NCBI GenBank assembly: GCA_030248135.1
Contig: JASANC010004355.1
Location: forward strand, 1-64,000
DNA length: 64,000 nucleotides
Source: Theristus sp. LFF4_11
Lineage: Eukaryota > Nematoda > Chromadorea > Monhysterida > Xyalidae
Direction: 5' to 3'
Numbering within the stretch: the stretch's first letter is position 1; every line of letters begins with the position of its first letter. The notes under the pieces were generated by a model, which saw nothing but the letters and a program-made list of their open reading frames with translations, had not been told where the DNA came from and searched no databases. Below, in pieces: positions 11,301 through 18,916 of the stretch. A program made the position numbers and the translations under genes.

Positions 11301-13084
11301 TTGATATTAGCAAACTTGGTCTAGGGTCAATGTCATATGTAGGCGTGTTAAATCTTGTGAGTGAATTAGAGGGTTACACAAAGCAAATTATCACCAACAG
11401 AAACTATATCCGTGTGTGGAAAGGTACCCAACTCAACGGGGGGATTAAAGCTTTCAGGTTGTTCGGTAAAGTGCCTTTCACATTCCTTGGCCAGTATCGA
11501 CCTGATAGTTTCGATGACAGTCGAGTATTAGGGGGTGTTAAGTGGGAGATAACTCAGGATGAAGTCACATGGGAAGAGATGCCAACTGGGACTAATGAGC
11601 GCTTTATTCGTCGTGTATTCGATGAGCCCGGTGTATGGAAAATAAGAGCTGTTGCTACCAATAAGCTCACTGGTGAAGAGAGTGTGACAGAGGAAGTCGA
11701 AGTAACTGCATTCAATACCCCAACGATAACCATTATTGGGCCATCTGTAATGTATTACGGTGAAACTCAAGAATTCCGCGTGCTCGATAGAGGAGAAGAG
11801 ATCGACGGTACAGGAGGTATTATTGAATGGTCTTATGATGGCGAAGAGTGGGTTGAAGGCGACAATGTGCTAACCCATACCGTAGAGGAAGGTGATGAGT
11901 CGTTTAGGCTGTTTGTAAGGATGCGTTATGAAGACACAGATAGTGTAGACAGGTCTGCCTACGACAGTGCGAGGAAGAGCATTAACGTTAAGCCACCGTC
12001 GCCGCCTCGTATACTCATTAAAGGACCGTTCCATTCTGAGGTAGGGAAAGAAGTTACATTCACTGCGCGAACTAGTTCAGCTTACGCAGGTACTGTTTCA
12101 GAGTTGCTAGGAGAGTGGACGTTGCCAGATGGTACGACAGTAGAAGGTGATGAGCTTACTATAACGACGCCAGTAGATTGGGAAGATAAAACGGTAAAAT
12201 TAGAGTTCAAAGCGTGGCACAAAGGGTTAGAGGCTACTACTACAGCTGACAGGTCATTCACCACGAACGGCTGGCGATATGAGTTCCCTGATTACGACTT
12301 TGTTGTGAGGCAACAAACAAAGTTCGCACCGTCGCAAATGCAAATCTTTGCACAGCGAGAAAGGGTCTCTTATCCAGATTCAATTTATTTTGAAACTCAG
12401 TTCACACCGCTATCTGATATGAAGTTAGAGTATGAAGGGCGTAACAGCGCAAGATTCGTTGCCGAGAAACCCGGTGTGCATACTGTAAGGGTGACTGTAA
12501 AAGATAGTCGTGGCAATGAGGTGGATTTCATTGAAACAATTGAGGTAGTAGAAGCAGATCCTCCAGAAGTTACATTTAGAACATCTTTCAACAACCGAAG
12601 AATGCGAGAGCCACTGGATGTTATCATTAATGCTGGTGTAAGACTTCAACATTATCAGGATAAGGTTGATACATATCAGTGGTATGTTGATGATGTCCTT
12701 CTTCCTGATAGTAATGCAAGAGCAAACGTATTTGGTCTTCCTGAAGGGCAGCATGTCATAAAGTTAGTTGCCACCACTGATCATGGTCACGTTGCTGAAG
12801 AGGAGTATGTGGTGGACGTAATTGATAACAAGACACCGACATGTAAGCCTCGCTGGAGAGTTTATGCTTATTACACGCGCATCGACTCCATGTGTACTGA
12901 TGAAGATGGAAGGATGACGCTTTATGAGTGGGAGGTCGATGGAAAAATGACTGGGGTAAGGGGTTCATCCATCCAATACTATTATCCCAGCGGCGTTAGA
13001 CCAGACAGTATAGATGTACGTTTGATTGCATACGATGACTCTAATGAGTCCTCGGAGACCACATTTAATGTGAATACTAAATAA
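8363..13084 (+). CDS. Large secreted protein with Ig/PKD-like domains
   Basis: The 1573-residue product begins with a lysine-rich N-terminus and a hydrophobic stretch ending N-A-E near residue 23, a good Sec signal peptide. ATG at 8363 is preferred to the in-frame TTG at 8357, which lies before the basic signal-peptide start. The remainder is acidic and strand-rich, with repeated W-x-x-x-G and P-G-V-x-x-V/I-R motifs typical of Ig/PKD folds, notably from about residue 1050 to the end. Cys residues are few. It sits between the TraN-like gene and the S26 peptidase. IncHI1 plasmids encode large Ig-like secreted proteins (RSP family), which is the nearest functional parallel I know; a DUF4165-type N-terminal domain is possible but not proven by eye. 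A role at the cell surface during mating or in binding host structures is inference. Confidence 0.6.
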   Translation: MNKKALITILTSLPLMAMNVNAEMNVRGEIDALLPTLSKSFNDARFANIDNAEVSLSVNPESGCSIVSNRNVARRNNLMGDLSCVFEWTDIPSGISAGLLQARGIVSDISDNQLSYQISFFSGQSEEKVVINSEDINLDLEIPEAPKLVRVETEFSHDTIEGLTPVNYSLSSTLKEIRITVEPRKYTQKVELAGLGRCEIPVDEILCTINKSGARFGTRDMPQGYSTHPININSLNGFFPEIKELYTIAWDYRSPIIETFAARLHTLQANDTFPATKVLIGETEKEVPNGQAMVVVRSPYEDSERIGNMLRYSADMGNESAWVKGGTEKPVIWDSSLRAPTGFGYSGVFRYQQRGDNGIDSSSLSQCIQVTDLKDNDEFTFSMAIRANIGTFDDDVIVRIDTGCQSGEGQTGEEHRFSLTDDWQEIELTQVLNTSINDRVSVHIYGDNGVDDGEMFFLANAQLERGNKRSVHIPTMANPRVFEVGAGDWIVPENVRVTFEQSDGYENPDNGLTMGNRKVVEEGKFQRKPQAFSIESDLAPQIIDNSFVYIMDISDVENGVFQPIVYTEDKYANFASKEMGEVKLDSKLPTIRFHQASTKMENGDALYFPEDIVVVAEDEFIGGAEVTEIRFNGKVVEMDASQRNYALITEYLDLERGDEYSIEATVIDQEGNQATESLNLVYMPTRFEERITTDTAYQYVQNFQFSLLQREGRRCRFVSSKADAIAQATYVSPTCYLTVDSTEITVDENSSVPSATGVFQTTGTKYINYVYTFVNAIGAERVAAEGTIVVEVVEPDDIQIDLMPEPNVNNEVFSVNLTGGNVTTARVTSSNGPITFKIVTDGEDDEVYEFGQRAKAQTIINGRRINAPEGDLWEERVFKITAFYTLKPELVETSEFKIVYVPSRYVRGRLESDFRDALNTDTKTDTVKVGMYDRAIGDYVYDESTMGKWRGFLALREGDGTIIPLTPEKDMTDGQADFDVDISKLGLGSMSYVGVLNLVSELEGYTKQIITNRNYIRVWKGTQLNGGIKAFRLFGKVPFTFLGQYRPDSFDDSRVLGGVKWEITQDEVTWEEMPTGTNERFIRRVFDEPGVWKIRAVATNKLTGEESVTEEVEVTAFNTPTITIIGPSVMYYGETQEFRVLDRGEEIDGTGGIIEWSYDGEEWVEGDNVLTHTVEEGDESFRLFVRMRYEDTDSVDRSAYDSARKSINVKPPSPPRILIKGPFHSEVGKEVTFTARTSSAYAGTVSELLGEWTLPDGTTVEGDELTITTPVDWEDKTVKLEFKAWHKGLEATTTADRSFTTNGWRYEFPDYDFVVRQQTKFAPSQMQIFAQRERVSYPDSIYFETQFTPLSDMKLEYEGRNSARFVAEKPGVHTVRVTVKDSRGNEVDFIETIEVVEADPPEVTFRTSFNNRRMREPLDVIINAGVRLQHYQDKVDTYQWYVDDVLLPDSNARANVFGLPEGQHVIKLVATTDHGHVAEEEYVVDVIDNKTPTCKPRWRVYAYYTRIDSMCTDEDGRMTLYEWEVDGKMTGVRGSSIQYYYPSGVRPDSIDVRLIAYDDSNESSETTFNVNTK

Positions 13085-13111
13085 AACGAACATCATACTG
13101 AAAAAGCACGG

Positions 13112-13180
13112 TTGCTTTAAAGCAAGGGAATTGGGGGGGAGATTTGTAACATGGCGAAATCGCCACGCGAACCAATTCCC
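13112..13180 (+). ncRNA. Structured intergenic RNA between the Ig-like and peptidase genes
   Basis: GGGAATTGG at 13126-13134 pairs with CCAATTCCC at 13172-13180. Inside lies a tight hairpin TGGCGA (13152-13157)/TCGCCA (13160-13165). A palindrome TTGCTTTAAAGCAA at 13112-13125 precedes it. No convincing reading frame runs through it. It may be a regulatory element, a processing site or a small RNA. Confidence 0.4.
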
Positions 13181-13208
13181 CTGCATTCTTCCAATTAACA
13201 CTTAAAAA

Positions 13209-13231
13209 GAGCCCCCTTAATTAAGGGGCTC
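13209..13231 (-). terminator. Inverted repeat with T-run on the minus strand
   Basis: A near-perfect 23-bp palindrome pairs GAGCCCC with GGGGCTC. On the + strand no T-run follows, but on the - strand the stem is followed by TTTTTAAG. It would work better against antisense transcription; on the + strand it may only stabilise the 3' end of the upstream transcript. Confidence 0.5.
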
Positions 13232-13285
13232 ACCTGTCATCTCTAGAGATAATACACGGCAAGTACTAACTGCTTCTGGAATGAC

Positions 13286-13807
13286 ATGGACATCCAATCG
13301 CTTCTAAAAACCCACAAAGCGAGAATACAGAGTGTTCTCTTTATTGGTCTAGCTTATCTAGCATTTACCCTATTCCAAGCTAACTACAAGATATCGTACA
13401 GTCAAAAGGCTGTGTATTCGCTTCCTCATGGTCTTTATCTGACCGAATTTAGTGACACCTTCGAGCGAGGTGATGTTGTAGCTTTCGTTCTCGAAAAAGA
13501 CAGAGTAATACATAAAAAAGGCACCAACTTCGCAAAAATAGCCGCAGGCGTGCCCGGTGATAAGGTGACAGTCGATGAATATGTTGTGACTGTAGAAACG
13601 CCTGAAGGTGACATAAAAACTTATCCAGTAGACATGCCATACCTCACCCAAAAGGCCGGTGTCCCAATTGAAGATTATCTTAAAACTTACGAAGTAAAAG
13701 AAGGTGAATGGTTTTCGCTTGGTACGCATAGATTATCGGTAGATTCAAAGCTCTTTGGTATGGAAACAACAAACAAAATAGTAGGGGTTAATTATGCGAT
13801 TTGGTAA
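13286..13807 (+). CDS. traF: S26-family conjugative signal peptidase (TraF/TrhF type)
   Basis: This 173-residue protein has one N-terminal membrane segment (about residues 15-31). A Y-S-x-P-H-G motif near residue 53 carries the likely catalytic Ser, and F-A-K-I-A-A-G-V-P-G-D near residues 90-100 carries the general-base Lys, followed by a D-S-K-L-F-G box near the end. These are the B, D and E boxes of S26 peptidases. In RP4 and IncHI systems such enzymes mature the pilin or other transfer proteins at the inner membrane. The stop overlaps the start of the TrbC-TraW gene by 14 bases, so the two are probably translated together. The tra naming of these peptidases differs between plasmids. Confidence 0.8.
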   Translation: MDIQSLLKTHKARIQSVLFIGLAYLAFTLFQANYKISYSQKAVYSLPHGLYLTEFSDTFERGDVVAFVLEKDRVIHKKGTNFAKIAAGVPGDKVTVDEYVVTVETPEGDIKTYPVDMPYLTQKAGVPIEDYLKTYEVKEGEWFSLGTHRLSVDSKLFGMETTNKIVGVNYAIW

Positions 13808-15200
13808 AGCGTTAATCGCACTGGCATGCATGTCATTGTCAGTAAATGCACAGCAGGCATTCGAGCTAACGCCAGAAGAAAAAGCGATGTACGAAGCACA
13901 GAAGCGACAGATTGATGCAAAGCAAAAACAAAACACCTTTGCTACTGGTGCCGTACCTTTAAATACGGAAGAGTATAAGCTTTCCGAGACTGACAGAGAC
14001 TTGATGTTGAGGGCTCAAAAACGGCTTTTAGATATTACTAACGGCGAAATACCACAAGTCGCTAAAGGTCTTGAAAACATCACTGAAACCACTTCAGAAC
14101 AAGCAAAGAAGTACAATCAAGAAGCCCAAAATATAGAAAAGCGAACCCAGTTTGGTATTTCACAGGACCAATACAAGGCATTAGAAATCATTGCTGGAGA
14201 CGACAGCCAAGACCTGATTCAACAGATGAAGCAGGCAGAGCAGCAAATCATGGAAGAGCAGGTTGTTGAAGACGGCGAGAAAGTTAAGTACTTCATATCC
14301 TACTCAATGCCAGCTCGTATTGTCGATGAAATTCTAATAAGTGCCGCAAAGAATAAAAACGCTGAAGTGCTTATTCGCGGCCTAATGGATGGAATGGACA
14401 ATGTTGGTCAGATGATAAGGTTCGTAGATTCGATAAATCTTCGTTTGCATAAACAAGGCAAAATTGAGAAATACCCCAACGTGCAACTGGCGCCAATTGA
14501 GTTTATGAAATATGACATCGCCAGAGCACCAAGCATGGTCCTTACAGAGAATGGAGAAGTAATCAAGGCGCAGGGTTTGACCACAATCGAAGACTTAAAG
14601 CGCAGATTAGATGAAGGAGTTAGCGATGCTGGCATCCTGTCTGAAACTTATCCAATCGGTGAAAAGCTACTTTTCGACGAAATAGAAGAGCGCATAGCAA
14701 AGGTTGATTGGGAATCAAAGAAACAAAAAGCGATTGATAGATATTGGAACAACTTTTCGTTCATCGACCTGCCCCCGCAACAAGAGTCGGAAGTCTACTA
14801 TATTGACCCTTCGATAGTCATGACCAAAGACATACCAGCATACAACGGTAAATTGCTGGCCTACGCAGGTCAACGCGTTAACCCATTAGAATTATTGCCT
14901 TTAAACCTCAACATGATTTTCTTCGATGCCACTAATGAAGATCAATTGAAATGGGCACTTGGACAATTTTATAAGTCAGGCAGTACCGCAACCATGATTG
15001 CGACAAAGCTAGACAGAACTGATGGCTGGAAGCAGCTCGAAGAGATTACTAACAAAATTGGAGTGCAACTTTACGTGTTACGCCAAGAGGTCGCACAGCG
15101 ATTTGCGTTACGCAATACGCCCTCAAAAGTAACCACTGAAGGTGTCTTATTGAAAGTAGAGATTATTGGCCAAAGTGAATGGGAGAAAGGGCATGATTGA
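13794..15200 (+). CDS. traW: TrbC-TraW fusion, F-type pilus assembly protein
   Basis: The 468-residue product has a signal peptide (cleavage after N-A-Q near residue 20) and a polar linker. A TrbC-F-type domain spans about residues 160-275 (Y-F-I-S-Y-S-M-P start, M-V-L-T-E-N-G-E near its end). A TraW domain follows from about residue 290, with its P-L-x-L-L-P-L motif and F-F-D-A-T-N-x-x-Q-L-x-W. Separate in F but fused in IncHI (TrhW) and some ICEs, these periplasmic proteins help assemble the pilus. The gene overlaps the peptidase upstream and a small membrane ORF downstream, indicating an operon. Confidence 0.88.
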   Translation: MRFGKALIALACMSLSVNAQQAFELTPEEKAMYEAQKRQIDAKQKQNTFATGAVPLNTEEYKLSETDRDLMLRAQKRLLDITNGEIPQVAKGLENITETTSEQAKKYNQEAQNIEKRTQFGISQDQYKALEIIAGDDSQDLIQQMKQAEQQIMEEQVVEDGEKVKYFISYSMPARIVDEILISAAKNKNAEVLIRGLMDGMDNVGQMIRFVDSINLRLHKQGKIEKYPNVQLAPIEFMKYDIARAPSMVLTENGEVIKAQGLTTIEDLKRRLDEGVSDAGILSETYPIGEKLLFDEIEERIAKVDWESKKQKAIDRYWNNFSFIDLPPQQESEVYYIDPSIVMTKDIPAYNGKLLAYAGQRVNPLELLPLNLNMIFFDATNEDQLKWALGQFYKSGSTATMIATKLDRTDGWKQLEEITNKIGVQLYVLRQEVAQRFALRNTPSKVTTEGVLLKVEIIGQSEWEKGHD

Positions 15201-15324
15201 TATTAAGCTAGTTATTGGATTTATTGCCGGTGTCGTTGTTTCACATATCTACCCAGTAGTAGCCACCACCATCTACACCTACGTGATGAAAGGATGGGTC
15301 TTACTGCAAGGAGCAATGGCGTGA
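15193..15324 (+). CDS. 43-residue single-span membrane peptide between traW and traU
   Basis: The ATG at 15193 overlaps the traW stop, has an AGAAAGGGC ribosome site just before it, and the stop (15322-15324) overlaps the GTG start of traU in a GTGA junction. The peptide has a hydrophobic span from about residue 5 to 30 and a short basic tail. Tight overlap on both sides supports real, coupled translation. No family is recognised; a small pilus-assembly accessory is a guess. Confidence 0.6.
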   Translation: MIDIKLVIGFIAGVVVSHIYPVVATTIYTYVMKGWVLLQGAMA

Positions 15325-16451
15325 AGCGTTTTAAGGCATTTATTCTTACTCTGTTCATTGGTTTCACTGCTTCGACAACGGTACAAGCGAGCGGCGTTGG
15401 TGAGGCACTTTGTACGAATGCGAACGTATTCACTAAAATCATGGACCAAATGTGTTGGTCATGCATGCTTCCTTTTCGTATGTCTGGAATAGGGCCCAAT
15501 GCACCAGAAGGGGCCGCTAGTAGCCAGTTACTGTGTTTGTGTAAAGACGACAACGGTGTTTATAAGCCACCGGGAGTGCCGTTAGGCTATTGGTCGCCAA
15601 GAAGGCTTATAGAAACTGTTAAGCTGCCTTGGTGTAGTCCGTCACTCGGTGGCATGCGACTACAAGATACGATAGTGGGCCTTGGGGAAAGAGGGAAAGC
15701 GGGTGGTTCTGCACCAGATACTGATAGTGGTACAAATGCCTTTTATCAATATCACTATTTCAGTTACCCAATAATGCAGATGCTTTCGTTATTTGTGGTG
15801 CCAGAATGCCAGCGCGACCAATATGTTGATTTCGATATCCTATATCTAAGTGAAATTGACCCAACATGGAACAATCCGCTTTTGGCCTTCGTGCTTAACC
15901 CGGAAGCCGCTCTGTTTGCCAATCCTCTCGCACAAATCATGTGTACGGTAGACTGCGGTTTGATTACTTCAGGTATCGCCAAAGAGCAAAACTACTTCTG
16001 CGCGGGTTGTGACGGTACCCTTTACCCGTTTACTGGACAAGTTTCAGGGGGTGGTCAGCCAGCTCGTAATACATCACTCGTTGCTCAACGTGTATTAGCT
16101 TCTCTTCACAGAAAAGGGTTGTCTAAGCGCACAATGGGTAATGACGCAATGTGCGAACCTCAGTACGCGCCAATGGTACCAAAGAGTATGTATAAGTTAT
16201 CTGCTATCCACCCATTACCCGAAGCTGATGGCGATGCCATGGTTACCGTTCCTGAGCGTGACAGCAATGGCGATGAGATACTAGGTGACGATGGAGAGCC
16301 AAAAACAAAAAGCGTTAAAGCTGGGTGTTGTCATCCATTGGGCGACATGGTTTATAAGTGGCGCGGTGTGACAGGAGAGACTATTCCCGGTGTTGGTGAG
16401 GACTATGTATACATGCAATTTCAATACGTAGATTGCTGTCTGGCGAGGTAA
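15321..16451 (+). CDS. traU: TraU, conjugative mating-pair formation protein
   Basis: The 376-residue product begins at GTG 15321, which is followed by a clear signal peptide (basic start, hydrophobic core, V-Q-A cleavage near residue 23). An AAGGAG ribosome site lies 7 bases upstream, so the earlier in-frame ATG at 15294 is not needed. TraU features seen: Cys-rich start with M-C-W-S-C, L-C-L-C-K-D, the S-P-R-R-L-x-E/I box, and paired Cys throughout, consistent with DsbC-dependent folding in the periplasm. TraU is required for DNA transfer in F and for pilus work in IncHI (TrhU). The stop lies 2 bases before the helicase start. Confidence 0.92.
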   Translation: MKRFKAFILTLFIGFTASTTVQASGVGEALCTNANVFTKIMDQMCWSCMLPFRMSGIGPNAPEGAASSQLLCLCKDDNGVYKPPGVPLGYWSPRRLIETVKLPWCSPSLGGMRLQDTIVGLGERGKAGGSAPDTDSGTNAFYQYHYFSYPIMQMLSLFVVPECQRDQYVDFDILYLSEIDPTWNNPLLAFVLNPEAALFANPLAQIMCTVDCGLITSGIAKEQNYFCAGCDGTLYPFTGQVSGGGQPARNTSLVAQRVLASLHRKGLSKRTMGNDAMCEPQYAPMVPKSMYKLSAIHPLPEADGDAMVTVPERDSNGDEILGDDGEPKTKSVKAGCCHPLGDMVYKWRGVTGETIPGVGEDYVYMQFQYVDCCLAR

Positions 16452-16453
16452 TA

Positions 16454-18217
16454 GTGAGTCTCAATCCTAAACAGCAAATTGTAGCTGATGCTAAAACGTA
16501 TGCGTTGACGTGTGCGTTGCCCGGTAGCGGTAAAACACATACGTCCATGGAGCTAGTAAAGAACCTGCTAGAGCCAAAAGAGAATTATGCCGTCATGGTA
16601 ACATTTACCAGAGCTGGCGCTGGTGAAATGCGAGAAAGAATTGAAAAGAAACTTACTTCTGAGCAACAAAAGCGAGTCAGAGTAAGCACCTTTCATTCTT
16701 TGTTTATCTCAATGTATAAAGCCGCTGGTGGGTATAAAAAAATTATCATGGGGGCTGATCAGGACAATATTATTCGGATGGCTATTAAGTCCGTTGATGC
16801 AGCACTTTTAGATGATTATATGGATGTAGTGCAGTCTATTGATTTATTAGGCCGTCAACTTGACCCTGATATGGGGGCAGTGCCTGCGCTACATGCAGAG
16901 GTTTTTCGTAAATATCAAAACCTTTGCAGAAAATACAATAAAACTGACTTGAACGCCTTATCTCGTGAAGTGGTTATCAAGCTTCAAAATAATGAAATGA
17001 AACCCTTGAACTGTACGCATATGATTGTTGATGAGTTTCAGGACTCAGATGAAGTGCAGGTGGAATTTTTGCTTTTACATGGTCGCGCTGGCGTGATTGT
17101 TATGACAGTTGGCGACGATGACCAAGCGATATACTCGTGGCGTGGAGCGATGGGCTACACAGGAATGGTGAAGTTTCTCGATGAGTTCAAGATAAAAGCG
17201 TTTGTACTTGATACCTGCTATCGATGTGCCGAGGAAGTTCTTATGTCGGCAAAGGAACTTGTTGAAAACAATGTGTATCGTGTTGCAAAAACCATGAAGT
17301 CAGCTGCTGGTGATGGTGGCAGTGTATATGTTTATGAGACCAATGACCTTGAACACGAGGTCGATACGATTATTAAGCACATACCCTCTCAAAAAGGGCA
17401 GTGGGCCGTACTTTCACGTAATCAGATTCAATTAGATGCAGTGCAAACAGCCTTACAGGAACATGGGTTCAGCTATCGTAGATTAGGTGAAAAAAGCATC
17501 TTTGAAAATAAAGATGTGAACGCGTTAATGACCATGATGGCATCGATAAAGTACGATAAAAATAAGCACAATATCATCGATACATTGATGTTTATGGAAG
17601 AGCCTGAAGACAGTATGGACATCATCGTTAATACGCTAGTTACTAAAAAGCAGAGCCTTGCTCATATCGCACAATCTGAATTTCTAGACTGTTCGGCTGA
17701 GCTAATGAATTTGTCACGTCTATGGCCTGATCTGAAGTATGACACGACCAACCCTAGTGAAATAGATAGGCGTTGCAGAGAACTAAAAAACGTTATCTTT
17801 AGAGCCAAAGGTGTTACGGCAGATAAAGGCGGTAAAATGTTTGAGGCGTTTTTTAAAATGTTTACGCGCTGGGCTAATAAAGGTGGATGGACGGATGCCG
17901 TTGAGAAGACTGCGTATCTTCTTAACAACAAGGATGACAGTGAGAAGAAAGAGGTTGAAGTTGAGTTGTCTACCCTGCATTCAAGCAAAGGTCTTGAGTG
18001 GCCAAATGTGTGGATAATGGGAGTCAATGACTCAAACATACCCGGTGAGAATATCAACGAAGCAACACTTGAAGAGGAAAGGCGCCTTCTATATGTCGGC
18101 ATGACAAGAGCTGAAAAGAACCTACGTCTTTCCTATCATAAAGAAAAAGCATCATGCTTTATCGGTGAGCTTACACATGAGTGTATTAAATTTAAGCGAG
18201 CTGCCCCTTCAAAATAG
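16454..18217 (+). CDS. UvrD/Rep-type SF1A DNA helicase of the transfer operon
   Basis: Beginning at GTG 16454 (GAGGT ribosome site in the traU end), the 587-residue product shows all SF1A landmarks: Walker A L-P-G-S-G-K-T near residue 25, V-D-E-F-Q-D motif II near 190, D-D-D-Q-A-I-Y-S-W-R-G motif III, L-H-S-S-K-G-L-E-W motif V near 505, and E-R-R-L-L-Y-V-G-M-T-R-A motif VI near 540. IncHI1 R27 has a UvrD-like helicase (TrhI) in the same position after trhU/trhN, separate from the relaxase. A role in unwinding or processing transferred DNA is inferred from context. It is shorter than chromosomal UvrD (about 720 residues). Confidence 0.85.
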   Translation: MSLNPKQQIVADAKTYALTCALPGSGKTHTSMELVKNLLEPKENYAVMVTFTRAGAGEMRERIEKKLTSEQQKRVRVSTFHSLFISMYKAAGGYKKIIMGADQDNIIRMAIKSVDAALLDDYMDVVQSIDLLGRQLDPDMGAVPALHAEVFRKYQNLCRKYNKTDLNALSREVVIKLQNNEMKPLNCTHMIVDEFQDSDEVQVEFLLLHGRAGVIVMTVGDDDQAIYSWRGAMGYTGMVKFLDEFKIKAFVLDTCYRCAEEVLMSAKELVENNVYRVAKTMKSAAGDGGSVYVYETNDLEHEVDTIIKHIPSQKGQWAVLSRNQIQLDAVQTALQEHGFSYRRLGEKSIFENKDVNALMTMMASIKYDKNKHNIIDTLMFMEEPEDSMDIIVNTLVTKKQSLAHIAQSEFLDCSAELMNLSRLWPDLKYDTTNPSEIDRRCRELKNVIFRAKGVTADKGGKMFEAFFKMFTRWANKGGWTDAVEKTAYLLNNKDDSEKKEVEVELSTLHSSKGLEWPNVWIMGVNDSNIPGENINEATLEEERRLLYVGMTRAEKNLRLSYHKEKASCFIGELTHECIKFKRAAPSK

Positions 18218-18230
18218 TTGAATAATATGT

Positions 18231-18610
18231 AGGCGGTGATAATATTAAGTTATCCCGCCTCACTTGCTTTGCAGAAGCAAGCCAAGGAACCTGACGTTAG
18301 TTCTCTTAGAAGAATGCTAAGGTCAGGTGTCTTAAATCACCTAAACGAAACACAACAACTCTCGTTAGCTTTTTTGTCTGGACCTTTATGGTCTTTGCAA
18401 TTCTTTGCGCGAGAGTTTCTGTGTGTTGCTGTCGCACGATGCTTGCATCAACGTCAGCCTTAAGAGGTATATCTTCTTAAGTAATATAGGAGTTCACCTT
18501 AAAACCGCTTCTCGGCAAGTGATAATCAATCTTATTGATGCCGTCCCCAATAGGGAAGACTTTCTTCCCTGTAGGGATAGTTACGTCTTCTTAGTGCGCT
18601 ATTGGGTTTG
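18231..18610 (+). ncRNA. Large, densely structured non-coding RNA candidate
   Basis: About 380 bases without a credible gene contain at least nine stems: 18232-18242/18250-18259; CTTGCTT 18263-18269/18275-18281; ACCTGAC 18289-18295/18322-18328 enclosing CTTAG 18305-18309/18317-18321; a long-range pairing of 18348-18364 with 18410-18428 enclosing GACC/GGTC at 18381-18393; GATGC/GCATC at 18438-18449; CTTAAGA 18459-18465/18472-18481; ATCAA/TTGAT at 18525-18539; and CCCAATAG 18546-18553/CTATTGGG 18599-18606 enclosing GAAGAC 18555-18560/GTCTTC 18585-18590 and a CCC-TGTA-GGG hairpin. It lies on the + strand just after the helicase. No known class was recognised. Confidence 0.55.
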
Positions 18611-18661
18611 ATTTTATATCGATCTTTCGCACGAGATTGTATGTCTGTAGGAGGACGTAAC

Positions 18662-18793
18662 ATGTTAAAGAAACTTCCAATAATTGTTGGTGGTGAGATC
18701 GTTGGTTTTGCTCTTTGCGAGCTGGTTAACAATAAATTCCTTGTGAGGTCTGCTGTTGCTGTTTTCAGTGGCTCAGTGCCTTCCACAACTTGA
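18662..18793 (+). CDS. Small 43-residue ORF with a strong ribosome site
   Basis: ATG at 18662 follows TAGGAGGA (18648-18655), one of the best ribosome sites in the window. The short product is hydrophobic in its first half with a Leu-Lys-Lys start. It lies between the structured RNA and the primase gene. A minus-strand frame also runs here but lacks a good start. No family recognised. Confidence 0.45.
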   Translation: MLKKLPIIVGGEIVGFALCELVNNKFLVRSAVAVFSGSVPSTT

Positions 18794-18856
18794 TTCATTT
18801 CGATGAGTTGAGCTTTTTCTAAATCAGTGATGGCTGGTAGTTCAAAGTGCCTGCTT

Positions 18857-18880
18857 AGCGGGTATTTTGCTCTACCCGCT
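18857..18880. terminator. Hairpin before the primase gene
   Basis: AGCGGGTA at 18857-18864 pairs perfectly with TACCCGCT at 18873-18880 around an 8-base loop. No T-run follows on the + strand, so it may be an attenuator or RNA-stability element rather than a terminator. Confidence 0.35.
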
Positions 18881-18916
18881 GTCAATCAAACTGTTTAAAA
18901 ATTGAAGGAATTTAAG

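Noticed and set aside
12425..12754. Minus-strand frames of 60-110 codons inside the Ig-like gene
   Set aside because: Shadows of a long, well-supported + strand gene; no ribosome sites.
18236..18463. 75-codon + frame in the structured spacer
   Set aside because: No ribosome site and protein composition unlike neighbours; the stems explain the sequence better.
18532..18885. 117-codon frame on the minus strand
   Set aside because: It starts at TTG without a ribosome site and crosses the strong hairpins and the well-led + strand ORF at 18662. It is not excluded but weaker.
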